Assembly (NCBI GenBank): GCA_016713035.1
Contig: JADJPW010000009.1
Span: 310,001-374,000 of the forward strand
Origin: Verrucomicrobiaceae bacterium
GTDB lineage: Bacteria; Verrucomicrobiota; Verrucomicrobiia; Verrucomicrobiales; Verrucomicrobiaceae
Direction: 5' to 3'
DNA length: 64,000 nt
Positions 10,001-17,586 of the stretch are shown one piece after another. The notes below the pieces were generated by a model. That model saw only the letters and a program-made list of their open reading frames with translations, did no database searches and had not been told where the DNA came from. The first letter of the stretch is position 1. Each line of letters begins with the position of its first letter. The position numbers and the translations under genes are program-made.

Positions 10001-10082
10001 TCAAATCCCCGCCACCGAGCTGGCGGCGTGGACGATGATCGCGAGCCTGGTGCTCAATCTCGATGAGGCGCTGGTGAAGTAG
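7005..10082 (+). CDS. PSCyt1-DUF1549-DUF1553 multidomain secreted cytochrome-like protein
   Basis: About 1025 residues. The start at ATG 7005 is taken because it opens directly into a signal peptide (MKCRILLAHVLCCVSASAAG); upstream in-frame sequence overlaps nadC. A Planctomycete-type cytochrome c motif CFACH (about residues 36-40, single CxxCH) lies in 'DIRPILSDNCFACHG'. DUF1549 follows at about 155-360 ('LIRRVTLDLTGLPPT', 'ARYWLDVARYADTHG', 'CAVCHDHKYDPI'). The middle, about 420-600, looks like a LamG/concanavalin-type sugar-binding fold. DUF1553 is at about 735-990 ('ARVQVNRLWQQFFGTGLV', 'FDAPNRESYCLRRERSNTPLQAL'). The second CxxCH (CAVCH) in DUF1549 could bind another haem. Such proteins abound in Planctomycetes and Verrucomicrobia and are usually paired with a DUF1501 gene, which is not adjacent here. 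They are suspected to act in polysaccharide oxidation, unproven. Confidence 0.93.
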   Translation: MKCRILLAHVLCCVSASAAGTLDFNRDIRPILSDNCFACHGFDAKKRKADLRLDTAEGAYKAIEGVFPVKAGDPDASSVIQRLLSHDEDEVMPPPETNKKVTAAQIELLKRWIKEGAVYQKHWSFEPPVKPAVPGVRGQKAEVRNSIDAFIQAELAKHRLSAAPEASRETLIRRVTLDLTGLPPTIAEMDAFLADTSETAYDRVVDRLLKSERYGEHMARYWLDVARYADTHGLHLDNERSMWPYRDWVVRAFNANLPYDQFTLWQLAGDLLPDATTEQKIASGFNRCNVTTSEGGSINEEFIFRYAVDRTETTMAVWMGLTAGCAVCHDHKYDPITQRDFYSMYAFFNSTADPAMDGNILLTPPTLRLSSAEQAKTLEEYEKGIAAVQTRLRGEISRIAYTDPSTLNPPPPVQTSEVVWFEDGFPPNVKPESSGGAPLKLVEAPVKSGKKALQRTATGVAQDFFDRGASYEVPANGKISVECFLDAKNPPKAVMIQFHTAGWNHRAVWGEEGAIPFGKVRTPERVRVGGLPELGKWVTLEVAADRLGLKPGNKITGYAFTQFAGTVTWDRLAISSRVEPAKDPQWSWAAWTKRHQGRRVEGLPNDLQTLVRGKKPEEWPEAEVKRLREWWFENEYQGAREAIGAIRADKLVLEAKKKALEDQIPATFIMADLPQPRESFTMERGQYDKPKDKVTHATPAIFPPLPKQASYNRIDLAKWLLSPQHPLTARVQVNRLWQQFFGTGLVKSTNDFGSQGEPPSHPELLDWLAVTFREGGWDMKKLVRMIVTSHTYRQSSQFIAVGSPSDPENRLLARGPRFRLDAEVVRDAALSVAGLLSPKIGGKGVRPYQPENIWEPVAFGGSNTRNYIQDHGESLYRRSLYTFWKRTAPPPNMTAFDAPNRESYCLRRERSNTPLQALTLMNDVQYFEAARAFAERIMKSATSTDARITALYRTATSRFPSAQEAEIVRQTLEQHLKSFTAKPDEAKKAISYGESKPDAQIPATELAAWTMIASLVLNLDEALVK

Positions 10083-10095
10083 GGGCAAAAAGTCA

Positions 10096-10130
10096 GGCGC
10101 ATGAGAACTTTCGCCCTCATGCGCCCTTTT
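10096..10130 (+). terminator. Rho-independent terminator after the PSCyt1 gene
   Basis: The perfect 10-bp inverted repeat GGCGCATGAG / CTCATGCGCC (10096-10105 and 10116-10125) with a 10-nt loop is followed by CTTTT. It lies 13 nt after the stop. Confidence 0.88.
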
Positions 10131-10184
10131 CTTCAACACACCCGAGCATTTCCGCACGGGTAATTTTTTGTCGGCTTTGCTAGA

Positions 10185-11102
10185 TCAGAAGCGGATGCTC
10201 AGATCGAGCGTGAAGCGCTCATCGGTGAGTCCCTTCGGCGAGATGACGGCTTTTTCATAAGCGACACCGAGCCAAGTATCGGCAAACAAGCGGCTGCGGA
10301 AGCCGACGCCGATCATGCCCTGAGTGACGCCCTGTGATCCAGTGGCACCGAAGTTGAACACATCATAGCCTTCAGAAAGGAGGCCGATGTTGTTGCCAGC
10401 ATTCGTGACGCTGAAGGCATTGAAGGTGACGAATGGCACGAAGCGATCACTGACGTAGTAGTCAGCCATGATGCTGTAGTGCAAGACAGAGGACTGCTCA
10501 TCAGAGTTCACTGGCAAGCGCCAGCCGAGATTGCCACTGAGGTGGAAGTCTCCGAAGCCTTTTTGGAAGGCGATGAAGGGATTGAACTCGCCGCCGCCGC
10601 GTCCCTGGAAGACGTCACGGCTACCGGTCGGAATGTGGAAGGTCAAACCAGGCGTGAGGAGGAACTGGGAGGCATCATTGTCGATCAGGGCATATTTGAA
10701 GCCGACGGCAAGATCCATCCAGCCATTTGGATTGGCGAGAGCATCGTTATTCACGTCCATGAAGCCGTCCTGCGTGGCGATGAGTGCCAGACGGGGGGTG
10801 AGCGCGTAGCGGAGCTGCAGCGCATAAAGCTGGGCATCACCGCCGCCGAGGAAGCTGTCATCAATGCGATGATGCACAAAAATGGGCCGGACCTCCGTGC
10901 GAATAGCGGCGTCTTCGAAGAAGATCGGGTTTGTCACCGGCGAGATGGTGTGATCTTTCCATGAGGCGGCGGCCTGGATGCTGTTATTGGCCGCAGGGGC
11001 GGTGGTGCCAGCATAGGCATTGACGACGAGGGAGACGGCGGCGCAGGCGGTGATACCGGCACTGCGCAGCCACGAGTGCGTGGAGTAGTTTGTTGGGTCC
11101 AT
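10185..11102 (-). CDS. Outer-membrane beta-barrel candidate
   Basis: About 305 residues from ATG 11102 (MDPTNYSTHSW). Upstream in-frame ATGs at 11177 and 11132 are possible but would bury the export signal. Residues about 10-35 (LRSAGITACAAVSLVVNAYA) are a signal peptide ending near AYAG. The mature part is rich in alternating strands ('LQLRYALTPRLALIATQDGF', 'WMDLAVGFKYALI', 'FLLTPGLTFHIPTGS') and ends in phenylalanine (LDLSIRF), the usual barrel C-terminal signature. This resembles the transporter/MetA-pathway or OmpW-like porins found in Verrucomicrobia, but no specific family is claimed. It is divergent from the Gfo/Idh/MocA gene at 11234, with about 130 bp for the two promoters. Confidence 0.65.
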   Translation of the reverse strand: MDPTNYSTHSWLRSAGITACAAVSLVVNAYAGTTAPAANNSIQAAASWKDHTISPVTNPIFFEDAAIRTEVRPIFVHHRIDDSFLGGGDAQLYALQLRYALTPRLALIATQDGFMDVNNDALANPNGWMDLAVGFKYALIDNDASQFLLTPGLTFHIPTGSRDVFQGRGGGEFNPFIAFQKGFGDFHLSGNLGWRLPVNSDEQSSVLHYSIMADYYVSDRFVPFVTFNAFSVTNAGNNIGLLSEGYDVFNFGATGSQGVTQGMIGVGFRSRLFADTWLGVAYEKAVISPKGLTDERFTLDLSIRF

Positions 11103-11233
11103 GCGTGTATTAAAGCATGCAGTCCCACGCATTGATCCACCATGATTGGCGGAGAATGTGCAATTGATGCGAGGCAATAATGGAAACAGTTAATCGCAAG
11201 TGCTTGATACCGAGCGACGTAGATTCTGACGCT

Positions 11234-12595
11234 ATGAATCCCACCTCTTCTCGTCGCTCTTTTCTAAAGAATTCTACTCTCGCCGCCGCCGCATTCCCTG
11301 CGGTCGTACGTGGGCAGAATCTCAACAGCAAGCTGCAAGTGGCCTGCGTGGGTGTGAATGGCATGGGCTTCAACGATTTGAAAAACGTGGGCACGCATGC
11401 AGCAGTGAAATTCGTCGGGTTCTGCGATGTGGATGCCAATCACTTCGATCAGGCGGATCAGGCGCATCCCGGTGTGGCCCACTTTAGCGATTACCGGCAG
11501 ATGTTTGAAAAACTCGGTGATGGATTCGATACGGTGACGGTGGGCATCCCAGATCACATGCACGCACCCGTGGCGGTGGCAGCGATGCAGCGTGGGAAGC
11601 ATATCTATTGCCAGAAACCGCTCGCTCACACGGTCTGGGAAGCACGCCAGATGCGCCTGTGGGCAGAGAAAAAAGGCCTCGTGACGCAGATGGGCAACCA
11701 GATCCACTCCGCGCTCGAATACCGGCTCGGCACACGATTGATTAAAGAAGGTGCCATCGGCAAAATCAAAGAAGTGTACTCCTGGGTCGGCGTCACGGGC
11801 AATGAGCGTACGCGGCGCTTTACACCGCCACCGTCGAAGCCTGCACCTGCGAATTTGAATTGGGACCTATGGATCGGCGCAGCACCGATGCGTGACTATG
11901 CAGAGGCGTATCATCCTTTCTCCTGGCGTGACTGGCAGGACTTCGGTGGTGGTGGATTGGGCGATTTCGGCTGCCACATCCTTGATCCCGTTTTCACTGC
12001 GCTGGATCTCACGGCACCGATCAGCATCCATGCGAAGAACAGCGGCATCAATGAGCAGATCTGGCCCACCAGTGAGACGATCAACTATATCTTCCCCGGC
12101 ACGGCATACACAGCAGATAAGACGATCAAAGTCACCTGGATGGATGGTGGCCTGAAGCCCTCACACAAGCTCGCGCAAATGCCTGGGAACATTGATCTGC
12201 CCGCGAGCGGCAGTATTTTCATCGGAGAGGGAGGCTGCCTCGTGCAGGCGCATGTGGCAGGACCGCGCCTGTATCCGGTGGAGAATTTCACCGGCTTCAA
12301 ATACCCGAAAGAGGAAGGCCGCAGCCACTGGCACACCTGGATCGATGCCTGCCTGAGCGGTGGCAAGACCAGCGACGGCTTCCACTACGCCGGACCGCTG
12401 GCAGAGACCGTGCAGCTCGGCAACATCGCCACCCGCGTATGCCTGCCATCGCTGAACGCCGTCAGTGGCCGCCTGGAAGACAGCAAACTCGTCCTCGAAT
12501 GGGACGCCGCCAATCTACGCTTCAACAACTCGCCGGAGGCCGACAAGCTGCTCACCAAAACCTACCGCGCTGGTTTTGAAGTCGCTGCGGCGTAA
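11234..12595 (+). CDS. Gfo/Idh/MocA family oxidoreductase with Tat signal
   Basis: About 453 residues from ATG 11234. An alternative ATG at 11180 lies in frame but would place the Tat signal 18 residues inside. The N-terminus has a twin-arginine motif (SRRSFLKNS) followed by 'TLAAAAFPAVVRG', so export to the periplasm is expected. The Rossmann NAD(P) region begins 'LQVACVGVNGMGFND'. 'IPDHMHAPVAVAAMQRGKH' and the family motif 'YCQKPLAHTVWEAR' (catalytic-region Lys-Pro) follow, with a C-terminal alpha/beta domain. The substrate is probably a sugar or sugar derivative; the exact one cannot be read from sequence. Tat-exported members of this family are very common in Verrucomicrobia and Planctomycetes. 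Confidence 0.9.
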   Translation: MNPTSSRRSFLKNSTLAAAAFPAVVRGQNLNSKLQVACVGVNGMGFNDLKNVGTHAAVKFVGFCDVDANHFDQADQAHPGVAHFSDYRQMFEKLGDGFDTVTVGIPDHMHAPVAVAAMQRGKHIYCQKPLAHTVWEARQMRLWAEKKGLVTQMGNQIHSALEYRLGTRLIKEGAIGKIKEVYSWVGVTGNERTRRFTPPPSKPAPANLNWDLWIGAAPMRDYAEAYHPFSWRDWQDFGGGGLGDFGCHILDPVFTALDLTAPISIHAKNSGINEQIWPTSETINYIFPGTAYTADKTIKVTWMDGGLKPSHKLAQMPGNIDLPASGSIFIGEGGCLVQAHVAGPRLYPVENFTGFKYPKEEGRSHWHTWIDACLSGGKTSDGFHYAGPLAETVQLGNIATRVCLPSLNAVSGRLEDSKLVLEWDAANLRFNNSPEADKLLTKTYRAGFEVAAA

Positions 12596-12598
12596 AAC

Positions 12599-13045
12599 TT
12601 ATCTGAGACGCTGAATGCTCAATCCGGCTGCTTTGGCGAGCTGAAGCTGATCTTCGTCAAAAGAGAGGAATACGTCGGCATTCAGCTCACAGGCCACAGC
12701 GATATGGAAGAGGTCCATACCGCGCACAGTCATGTTGGACGAATGCCTTTCGCTGATCTGGCAGGCTTCGCGAATAGCATTCGTCCAGTGAAACTCCCGG
12801 TGGGTCCAATAGCCAAGTTTGATCTCGTGTTCGAGCAGTCGGATCATCTGACGCGACTCACCTGATTGGATCAAACCGTGCCTTTCGGCCTGTCGAAAGC
12901 TATTGAAGACTTCAACTCGGTGCCAAGGCGTCCAAAGCACATCGGCCGCAGGATCAATATCGAAAAGGCTGATCGCCGCAGCATGGTGTTGGTCGCGATT
13001 GCTCTTACAGGCCAGCCACCAAGATGTGTCCGCATAGAAAGTCAT
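12599..13045 (-). CDS. PIN-domain ribonuclease toxin (VapC-like)
   Basis: 148 residues with the PIN pattern of spaced acidic residues: 'YADTSWW' (first Asp, residue 6), 'WHRVEVFN' (Glu), 'GMDLFHIAVA' (Asp) and 'FLSFDEDQ' (last Asp). PIN toxins are Mg-dependent RNases that act on tRNA or mRNA. It starts 4 nt after the stop of the small antitoxin-like gene at 13050-13274, the normal antitoxin-first order of VapBC-type modules. It is convergent with the oxidoreductase gene, 3 nt away. Target specificity is unknown. Confidence 0.83.
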   Translation of the reverse strand: MTFYADTSWWLACKSNRDQHHAAAISLFDIDPAADVLWTPWHRVEVFNSFRQAERHGLIQSGESRQMIRLLEHEIKLGYWTHREFHWTNAIREACQISERHSSNMTVRGMDLFHIAVACELNADVFLSFDEDQLQLAKAAGLSIQRLR

Positions 13046-13049
13046 AAGA

Positions 13050-13274
13050 TCACTTCTTCAGCGATTTCAGAAAAGCTGCGCCGTCGAAGGTGGGGCGTTT
13101 TGGGTCTCCTACTGCCCGCCGGGAGGCCAATTCACGCGTCATGCGTGGTTTTCCTGCTTTGGTGACGATAAATTTGGTTTTACCGCCCGCAGTGACGACA
13201 AGCTGATCACCTGTCGTGAGCTCATCCACGAGGCTGGTGTCTGCATAGAATTTGCGGCTGCTCACTGTTTTCAT
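13050..13274 (-). CDS. Antitoxin of the PIN module (Phd/YefM-like)
   Basis: 74 residues from ATG 13274 (MKTVSSRKFY); an in-frame upstream ATG at 13310 exists but the shorter start fits the family. The segment 'ELTTGDQLVVTAGGKTKFIVTKAGKPRMTREL' has the shape of a Phd/YefM-type antitoxin: an N-terminal DNA-binding sheet/helix with 'G...V.....F.VTKAGKP', then a basic, probably disordered C-terminus ending in 'FLKSLKK'. It would bind its own promoter and neutralise the PIN toxin encoded 4 nt downstream. A short palindrome covers its start codon. Confidence 0.7.
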   Translation of the reverse strand: MKTVSSRKFYADTSLVDELTTGDQLVVTAGGKTKFIVTKAGKPRMTRELASRRAVGDPKRPTFDGAAFLKSLKK

Positions 13275-13282
13275 ATGTGAAA
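13269..13282. promoter_or_regulatory. Palindrome over the antitoxin start, candidate autoregulatory operator
   Basis: TTTCA-TATG-TGAAA has perfect 5-bp arms and straddles the antitoxin ATG (13274-13272). Toxin-antitoxin operons are usually repressed by the antitoxin complex at such sites. Position and symmetry are the only support. Confidence 0.35.
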
Positions 13283-13340
13283 TCATCTCATGACAGCGGG
13301 CGAAAGGCAAGCAGCAGGCTCTGGGACGTTCGACTGAGCC

Positions 13341-13370
13341 GCAGAGAGGCAGAGAGGCAGAGAGGCAGAG
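13341..13370. repeat. 8-bp tandem repeat (GCAGAGAG)
   Basis: Three complete copies plus six bases of GCAGAGAG sit in the short gap between the antitoxin gene and the small ORF at 13388-13612. This is a simple purine-rich microsatellite. Confidence 0.85.
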
Positions 13371-13387
13371 GTTTTGGCGTTGGGCGC

Positions 13388-13612
13388 TCAGAACAAGCTC
13401 TGCCCCGCTGGCTTCGGATCGCTGCTTTGAGCTAAAAGCCGTGCTTGGCGACGAAGTTGCTGCTTTCGCAGCCAGCGTGAGATGGAGTTCATGGCAGCAA
13501 GCTCGCGCTTGTGGCGCTGGAGCATGTCGTCGTAGATTTGAGCCTCGAGAGCGAGATGGAGACGAGATTCACCATCGCTCACGAAGCGTACAGAGCACTG
13601 GATGGCGTGCAT
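13388..13612 (-). CDS. Small hypothetical protein
   Basis: 74 residues (MHAIQCSVRFVSDGESRL...), charged and helical in the second half ('RHKRELAAMNSISRWLRKQQLRRQARLL'). It lies 38 nt downstream of the DUF1501 gene on the same strand and could be the tail of that operon. No family is recognised. Codons end mostly in G or C like neighbouring genes, which supports coding, but the short length leaves it uncertain. Confidence 0.42.
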   Translation of the reverse strand: MHAIQCSVRFVSDGESRLHLALEAQIYDDMLQRHKRELAAMNSISRWLRKQQLRRQARLLAQSSDPKPAGQSLF

Positions 13613-13650
13613 AACGATGCAGAAGGTGCCGAGGAGTCGCTGAGTGCTAC

Positions 13651-15120
13651 TTACGCAAACAGCTTCGTCACCGGTTTGGCCTTCACCAGTTCGCGGGGCT
13701 GGTTGAGGTGGTTGTACACGATGGTTTCGGGGTCGATGCCGACGCTGTGGTAGATCGTGGCGAGGAGTTCCATCGGGTGCACGGGGTCTTCGGTGGGGGC
13801 GGAGCCGGTGGCGTCTGATTTGCCGTGGACGTAGCCGCGCTTGATGCCGGCACCACCGATGACGGCGGTGTAGCAGTACGGCCAGTGGTCGCGGCCATCG
13901 GCGCTGTTGCCATTGCCAGAGGTGGAGACGCCTTTTTCCGGACTACGACCGAATTCACCGAGTGCGACGACGAGGGTCTCATCGAGCAGGCCTGTGGCTT
14001 CCAGGTCTTCAAAGAGGGCGCTGAGGCCCTGATCGAGCATGGGGCCGCTCTGGTTCTTCATGCGCTGGGTGAGGCCGACGTGGTGGTCCCAGGAATGATT
14101 GTCGGAGTTGGCAACTTTGGGCCAGATGACCTCGACGACGCGGGTGCCAGCCTCCAGCAGACGACGGGCGAGTAGGCAGCTCTGGCCGAAGGTGTTGCGG
14201 CCGTAGCGGTCGCGGATGTTCGTGGATTCGCGATCGAGGGCGAAGGCGTCGCGGGCGCGGCCACTGGAGATGAGATTGAGGGCCTGGCTGTAGTATTCAT
14301 CGAGGCTGAGGTCTTTCGTCGCGGCTTCGATCTGCGGCATTTGGGAATTGATGGCATCGCGGAGCTTCTCACGGCGCTCGAGGCGCACGCTGAAGAGGTC
14401 GGGGCGGAGCTGGAGGTCTTCGATCTTGATGCGGTCCATCTTTCCCATGTCGAGGTCGTCGCCATCGGGGAAGAGGGTGTAGGGATCAAAGGATTTGCCC
14501 AGGAAGCCTGCGCCGCCGCCTTTGCCGACGACGTTTGATTCCTGGAGCGGACGCGGGAGTTGCACGAAGGGCAGCATCGGCTCGGTCGGTGGCTTCAGGC
14601 GAACGATGTTCGAGCCGAAATTAGGGAAGTCTTTGGCATTCGGCGGCTCGAGCTGGCCGGAGGGGCTCACTTTATCCGTCGTGTAGCCGGTCATGATCTG
14701 ATAAATCGCGGCGGTGTGATTGAAGAGCCCATTGGGCGTGTAGCTCATCGAGTTGATCATGGTGAACTTGTCATTCACCTTCGCGAGCTGCGGCAGGATC
14801 TCGGTGAAGTGCTTGCCGGGGATCTTGGTGGGGATGGTCTTGAATGCGGAGCGCACCTTGTCCGGCACATTCTCCTTCGGGTCCCAGAGATCGAGATGGC
14901 TCGGGCCGCCCTGGAGGTAGATCATGAGAACGTGCTTCGCCTTGCCCCAGCCAGCACGGCCCGCAGCGGGCGCATTGGCAGCCATGGCCTGACCACGCAG
15001 CATGTTGTTCAAGGTGAGGCCCATCATGGAGGCACCGCCGACGCGCAAGATGTCGCGTCGAGTGCTGCCGAGATGGCGGTCACAGAGATCTTTACCGGGG
15101 ACTCCAGGGATGCGGAACAT
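13651..15120 (-). CDS. DUF1501 protein with Tat signal (first copy)
   Basis: 489 residues. The twin-arginine motif 'STRRDILRVGGASMMGL' near the N-terminus implies folded export. The body has the alkaline-phosphatase/sulfatase-superfamily look of DUF1501: 'HVLMIYLQGGPSHLDLWDPK', 'HFTEILPQLA', 'FTMINSMSYTPNGLFNHTAA', 'DNHSWDHHVGLTQRM', 'ETLVVALGEFGRSP' and 'GRDHWPYCYTAVIGGAGIKRG'. These contain the conserved Asp/His residues expected to bind metal. Family members normally pair with PSCyt1/DUF1549/DUF1553 genes; here the only such gene is more than 3.5 kb away on the other strand. The biochemical role is not established. A 258-bp gap separates it from the divergent kinase-like gene; I see no clear signal there. 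Confidence 0.92.
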   Translation of the reverse strand: MFRIPGVPGKDLCDRHLGSTRRDILRVGGASMMGLTLNNMLRGQAMAANAPAAGRAGWGKAKHVLMIYLQGGPSHLDLWDPKENVPDKVRSAFKTIPTKIPGKHFTEILPQLAKVNDKFTMINSMSYTPNGLFNHTAAIYQIMTGYTTDKVSPSGQLEPPNAKDFPNFGSNIVRLKPPTEPMLPFVQLPRPLQESNVVGKGGGAGFLGKSFDPYTLFPDGDDLDMGKMDRIKIEDLQLRPDLFSVRLERREKLRDAINSQMPQIEAATKDLSLDEYYSQALNLISSGRARDAFALDRESTNIRDRYGRNTFGQSCLLARRLLEAGTRVVEVIWPKVANSDNHSWDHHVGLTQRMKNQSGPMLDQGLSALFEDLEATGLLDETLVVALGEFGRSPEKGVSTSGNGNSADGRDHWPYCYTAVIGGAGIKRGYVHGKSDATGSAPTEDPVHPMELLATIYHSVGIDPETIVYNHLNQPRELVKAKPVTKLFA

Positions 15121-15378
15121 GGTGTGCGAAGGTTTGAGGTGAGATGGAAGAAACTGGCCGCGTGATACGGACGCAGGGGCAGATTCTTGCCCAGGGCGGC
15201 CAGTTTACCGGGCCAAAGCGGGAAAGTCCATGCTTGGGACCCGCACATCGAGCACCCAGGCAGCTAAAATAAGCTCTCACGGACCCCACCTAAAATTTTC
15301 CATTCGCCTGGAATCAACGGTTGCGCACAAGTGGGGGGCTTTGCCATGCTGAAGGCAGGTTTATCTTCCGATTAGGCC

Positions 15379-17028
15379 ATGAACGACCACTTTCAGCCCG
15401 AAAAGCTCCTCGCCGCAGGCCCTTCGGCCAAGGTGTATCGTGGCGTGGAGGGCATGACGGGGCGCAAAGTGCTCATCAAAGTACTGCTCGAAGAGCATGA
15501 GACACCCTACCCACTCGATCGTGAGCGGCTCCAGCTCCTGGCACACTCCTTCATGCATGTGCGTGGGCCACACATCGCTGGGCTCATCACGCTGCTGCCC
15601 ACGGAGGACGACTTCGCCCTTGTCTATGAATTCATGCCGGGGATGAACGCACGCGAGTTCGCCACCGCACGCCGCATCACACCGCCAGACCTCCGTGCGG
15701 TAGCCGTGCAGCTCATGCAGGCTCTCATGTGCGGGGAGCAAATGCGCACCCCACACGGCGACCCGAAGCCCTCCAACCTCATCATCGCAGATCACCCCGC
15801 AGGCGGTCTCTTTCTCCAAGTCCAGGACTGGGGTGTCTCGCTCGCTCGTACGAATCATGCTGCTGAGACACTCTGGTTCCGTGCCCCAGAGCTCCACAGC
15901 GCGGATGCAGTGCCCACGAGCCGTAGTGACCTCTTCACAGCCGCGTGCAGCCTCTTTGTCCTCGCGACAAACATGGCCCCAGCCCAGGGTGACAGCGTCG
16001 AGCAGATCCTCAGCGAGTGGCGGACCTTTGACATCGCCGCGCTGCGCCAAGTGCGGCCAGATATCGACTCCCCCTTCATCGACTGGCTCGGCTGGCTCCT
16101 GAAGCTCGATCCCGCGCAGCGGCCGCAGAGCGCCGCGCAGGCACTCGATGCGCTCATGCACAGCATGCACACCGGCATCATCCACATGCCGCAGCAGGCA
16201 CCCGTGATGCCCGCAGGCTTCCAGACCGGTCAGCTCATCCCCGCCGCGAACCCGAACGCCCCGCGCCCCAAGCCCATCACACCGAAAAATGCCGCTTCGG
16301 GCACCGAGAGCACTCCAAAGACCACGGCTACAAAAAACAGCCCCGCAGCGCTCACCCAGCCTGGCCGCTCCAAAGGCCGCCTCGCCCTGATTTGGGGTAT
16401 CAATCTCACCGCGCTGGCCATTGCAGGCATCGCCATCTATGCCTTCACAGCGGAGGGAGGGTGGAAAAACGCCCTGCACTCCCTCGGTGAAAAAGTAGGC
16501 CTCTCAGAGCCCGTCCAGCCCGCCCCCATCGCCACCGCTGCCGACAAAGCACCGCCCACTGCCACCACCGATGCCGCCGCCGCACCAGCCGCGCCGCCGC
16601 CGAATACTGTCATGGCACGCCATGTCCGCATTGATGCCCCCAAAGGCATCATCCTCAATCTCGCGGAAGTCGAAATCATCAGCGGCGGTAAAAACGTCGG
16701 CCCACTCGGCAAAGCGAGGCAAAGCAGCACCGAATGGGACGGCAAAGCCGAGTTCGCCAACGACGGCGACACCAACGGTGACGAAACCAAAGGCGGCAAA
16801 TTTTCCCACACCAACGCCAAGGACAAAAACCCGCGTTGGGAGCTCGATCTCGGCGAGGAATACCCCATCGAAGCCATCGTCATCTGGAACCGCACGGATG
16901 AAAAATTCCGCGACCGCATGAAGGGCTTCACCGTGAAGCTCCGCAGCAAGCACCAAAGCGACATCTGGCAGCAAAAAGTCGATGCCGCCCCCATGCCCAG
17001 CACCCGGCTAGAGGTCCATCCGCAGTAA
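15379..17028 (+). CDS. Membrane-anchored Ser/Thr kinase-like protein with extracytoplasmic discoidin-like domain
   Basis: 549 residues. Residues about 8-260 are a divergent protein kinase domain: Lys34 in 'VLIKVL', catalytic loop 'HGDPKPSN' (Asp128, Asn133), 'QDWG' in place of DFG (Asp150) and the APE motif 'RAPEL'. The glycine-rich loop is degenerate (AAGPSAKVY). The key catalytic residues remain, so activity is possible. A Pro/Ala/Thr-rich linker (270-332) leads to one transmembrane helix (about 335-356), then a second Pro/Ala linker and a C-terminal galactose-binding/F5-8-type-C-like domain (about 412-545; 'ILNLAEVEIISGGKNVG', 'RWELDLGEEYPIEAIVIWNR'). The topology suggests sensing an external ligand and signalling inside. 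An RDD protein follows 12 nt downstream. Confidence 0.82.
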   Translation: MNDHFQPEKLLAAGPSAKVYRGVEGMTGRKVLIKVLLEEHETPYPLDRERLQLLAHSFMHVRGPHIAGLITLLPTEDDFALVYEFMPGMNAREFATARRITPPDLRAVAVQLMQALMCGEQMRTPHGDPKPSNLIIADHPAGGLFLQVQDWGVSLARTNHAAETLWFRAPELHSADAVPTSRSDLFTAACSLFVLATNMAPAQGDSVEQILSEWRTFDIAALRQVRPDIDSPFIDWLGWLLKLDPAQRPQSAAQALDALMHSMHTGIIHMPQQAPVMPAGFQTGQLIPAANPNAPRPKPITPKNAASGTESTPKTTATKNSPAALTQPGRSKGRLALIWGINLTALAIAGIAIYAFTAEGGWKNALHSLGEKVGLSEPVQPAPIATAADKAPPTATTDAAAAPAAPPPNTVMARHVRIDAPKGIILNLAEVEIISGGKNVGPLGKARQSSTEWDGKAEFANDGDTNGDETKGGKFSHTNAKDKNPRWELDLGEEYPIEAIVIWNRTDEKFRDRMKGFTVKLRSKHQSDIWQQKVDAAPMPSTRLEVHPQ

Positions 17029-17040
17029 CCCAGCGTCTTT

Positions 17041-17586
17041 ATGAACGAAGAATTCAATCCCTACGCCGCTCCACAGTCGGAAACACTCACCGCACCCTCC
17101 ACCGATGATAGCAGCCTACCGCTCGCCGGGCGCTGGCGGCGTGTCGGAGCGAGCTTCATCGACTCGCTGATCATCATGCCCGTTGTAATGCCCCTGCAGT
17201 TCTATTTTGGCACTTTTCAGCGCGAGATGGAGCGGCAGGCAGCAGGCGGCTCCATGTTTAATTTCAATCCAGAGAACATCCTTTGGTCTGCATTTGGTTT
17301 TGTCTTCATCGTAGCCATCAATTGGGTGTTCTTGCTCAAAGGGCAGACGATCGGCAAAAAAGCGGTGAAAATCCGCATCGATTCCATCTCTGGTGGAGCC
17401 TGTGACCGCTCAACAATCATCCTGAAACGCATGCTGCCCATGCAGATCATTTGCCTTATTCCGGGGATCAATTTCATCTTCATCATCGTGGATTGCTTGA
17501 TGATCTTCCGCCTCGATAAGCGCACGCTCCATGACCTGATCGCAGGCACGAGAGTCGTCGATCTTCGCTCACAGATCACCGCTTGA
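17041..17586 (+). CDS. RDD family membrane protein
   Basis: 181 residues. 'LAGRWRRVGASFIDSLIIM' carries the Arg...Asp-Asp-like signature at the start of the first transmembrane helix. Two further membrane segments follow (about 80-98 'AFGFVFIVAINWVFLL' and 135-155 'PMQIICLIPGINFIFIIVDCLMIF'), then the typical 'DKRTLHDLIAGTRVV' end. 'KGQTIGKKAVKIRI' between the helices is also diagnostic. RDD proteins are small inner-membrane proteins of mostly unknown function, some linked to ion transport. It is probably cotranscribed with the kinase-like gene. Its last 18 bp overlap the 3' end of the convergent MFS gene. Confidence 0.88.
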   Translation: MNEEFNPYAAPQSETLTAPSTDDSSLPLAGRWRRVGASFIDSLIIMPVVMPLQFYFGTFQREMERQAAGGSMFNFNPENILWSAFGFVFIVAINWVFLLKGQTIGKKAVKIRIDSISGGACDRSTIILKRMLPMQIICLIPGINFIFIIVDCLMIFRLDKRTLHDLIAGTRVVDLRSQITA

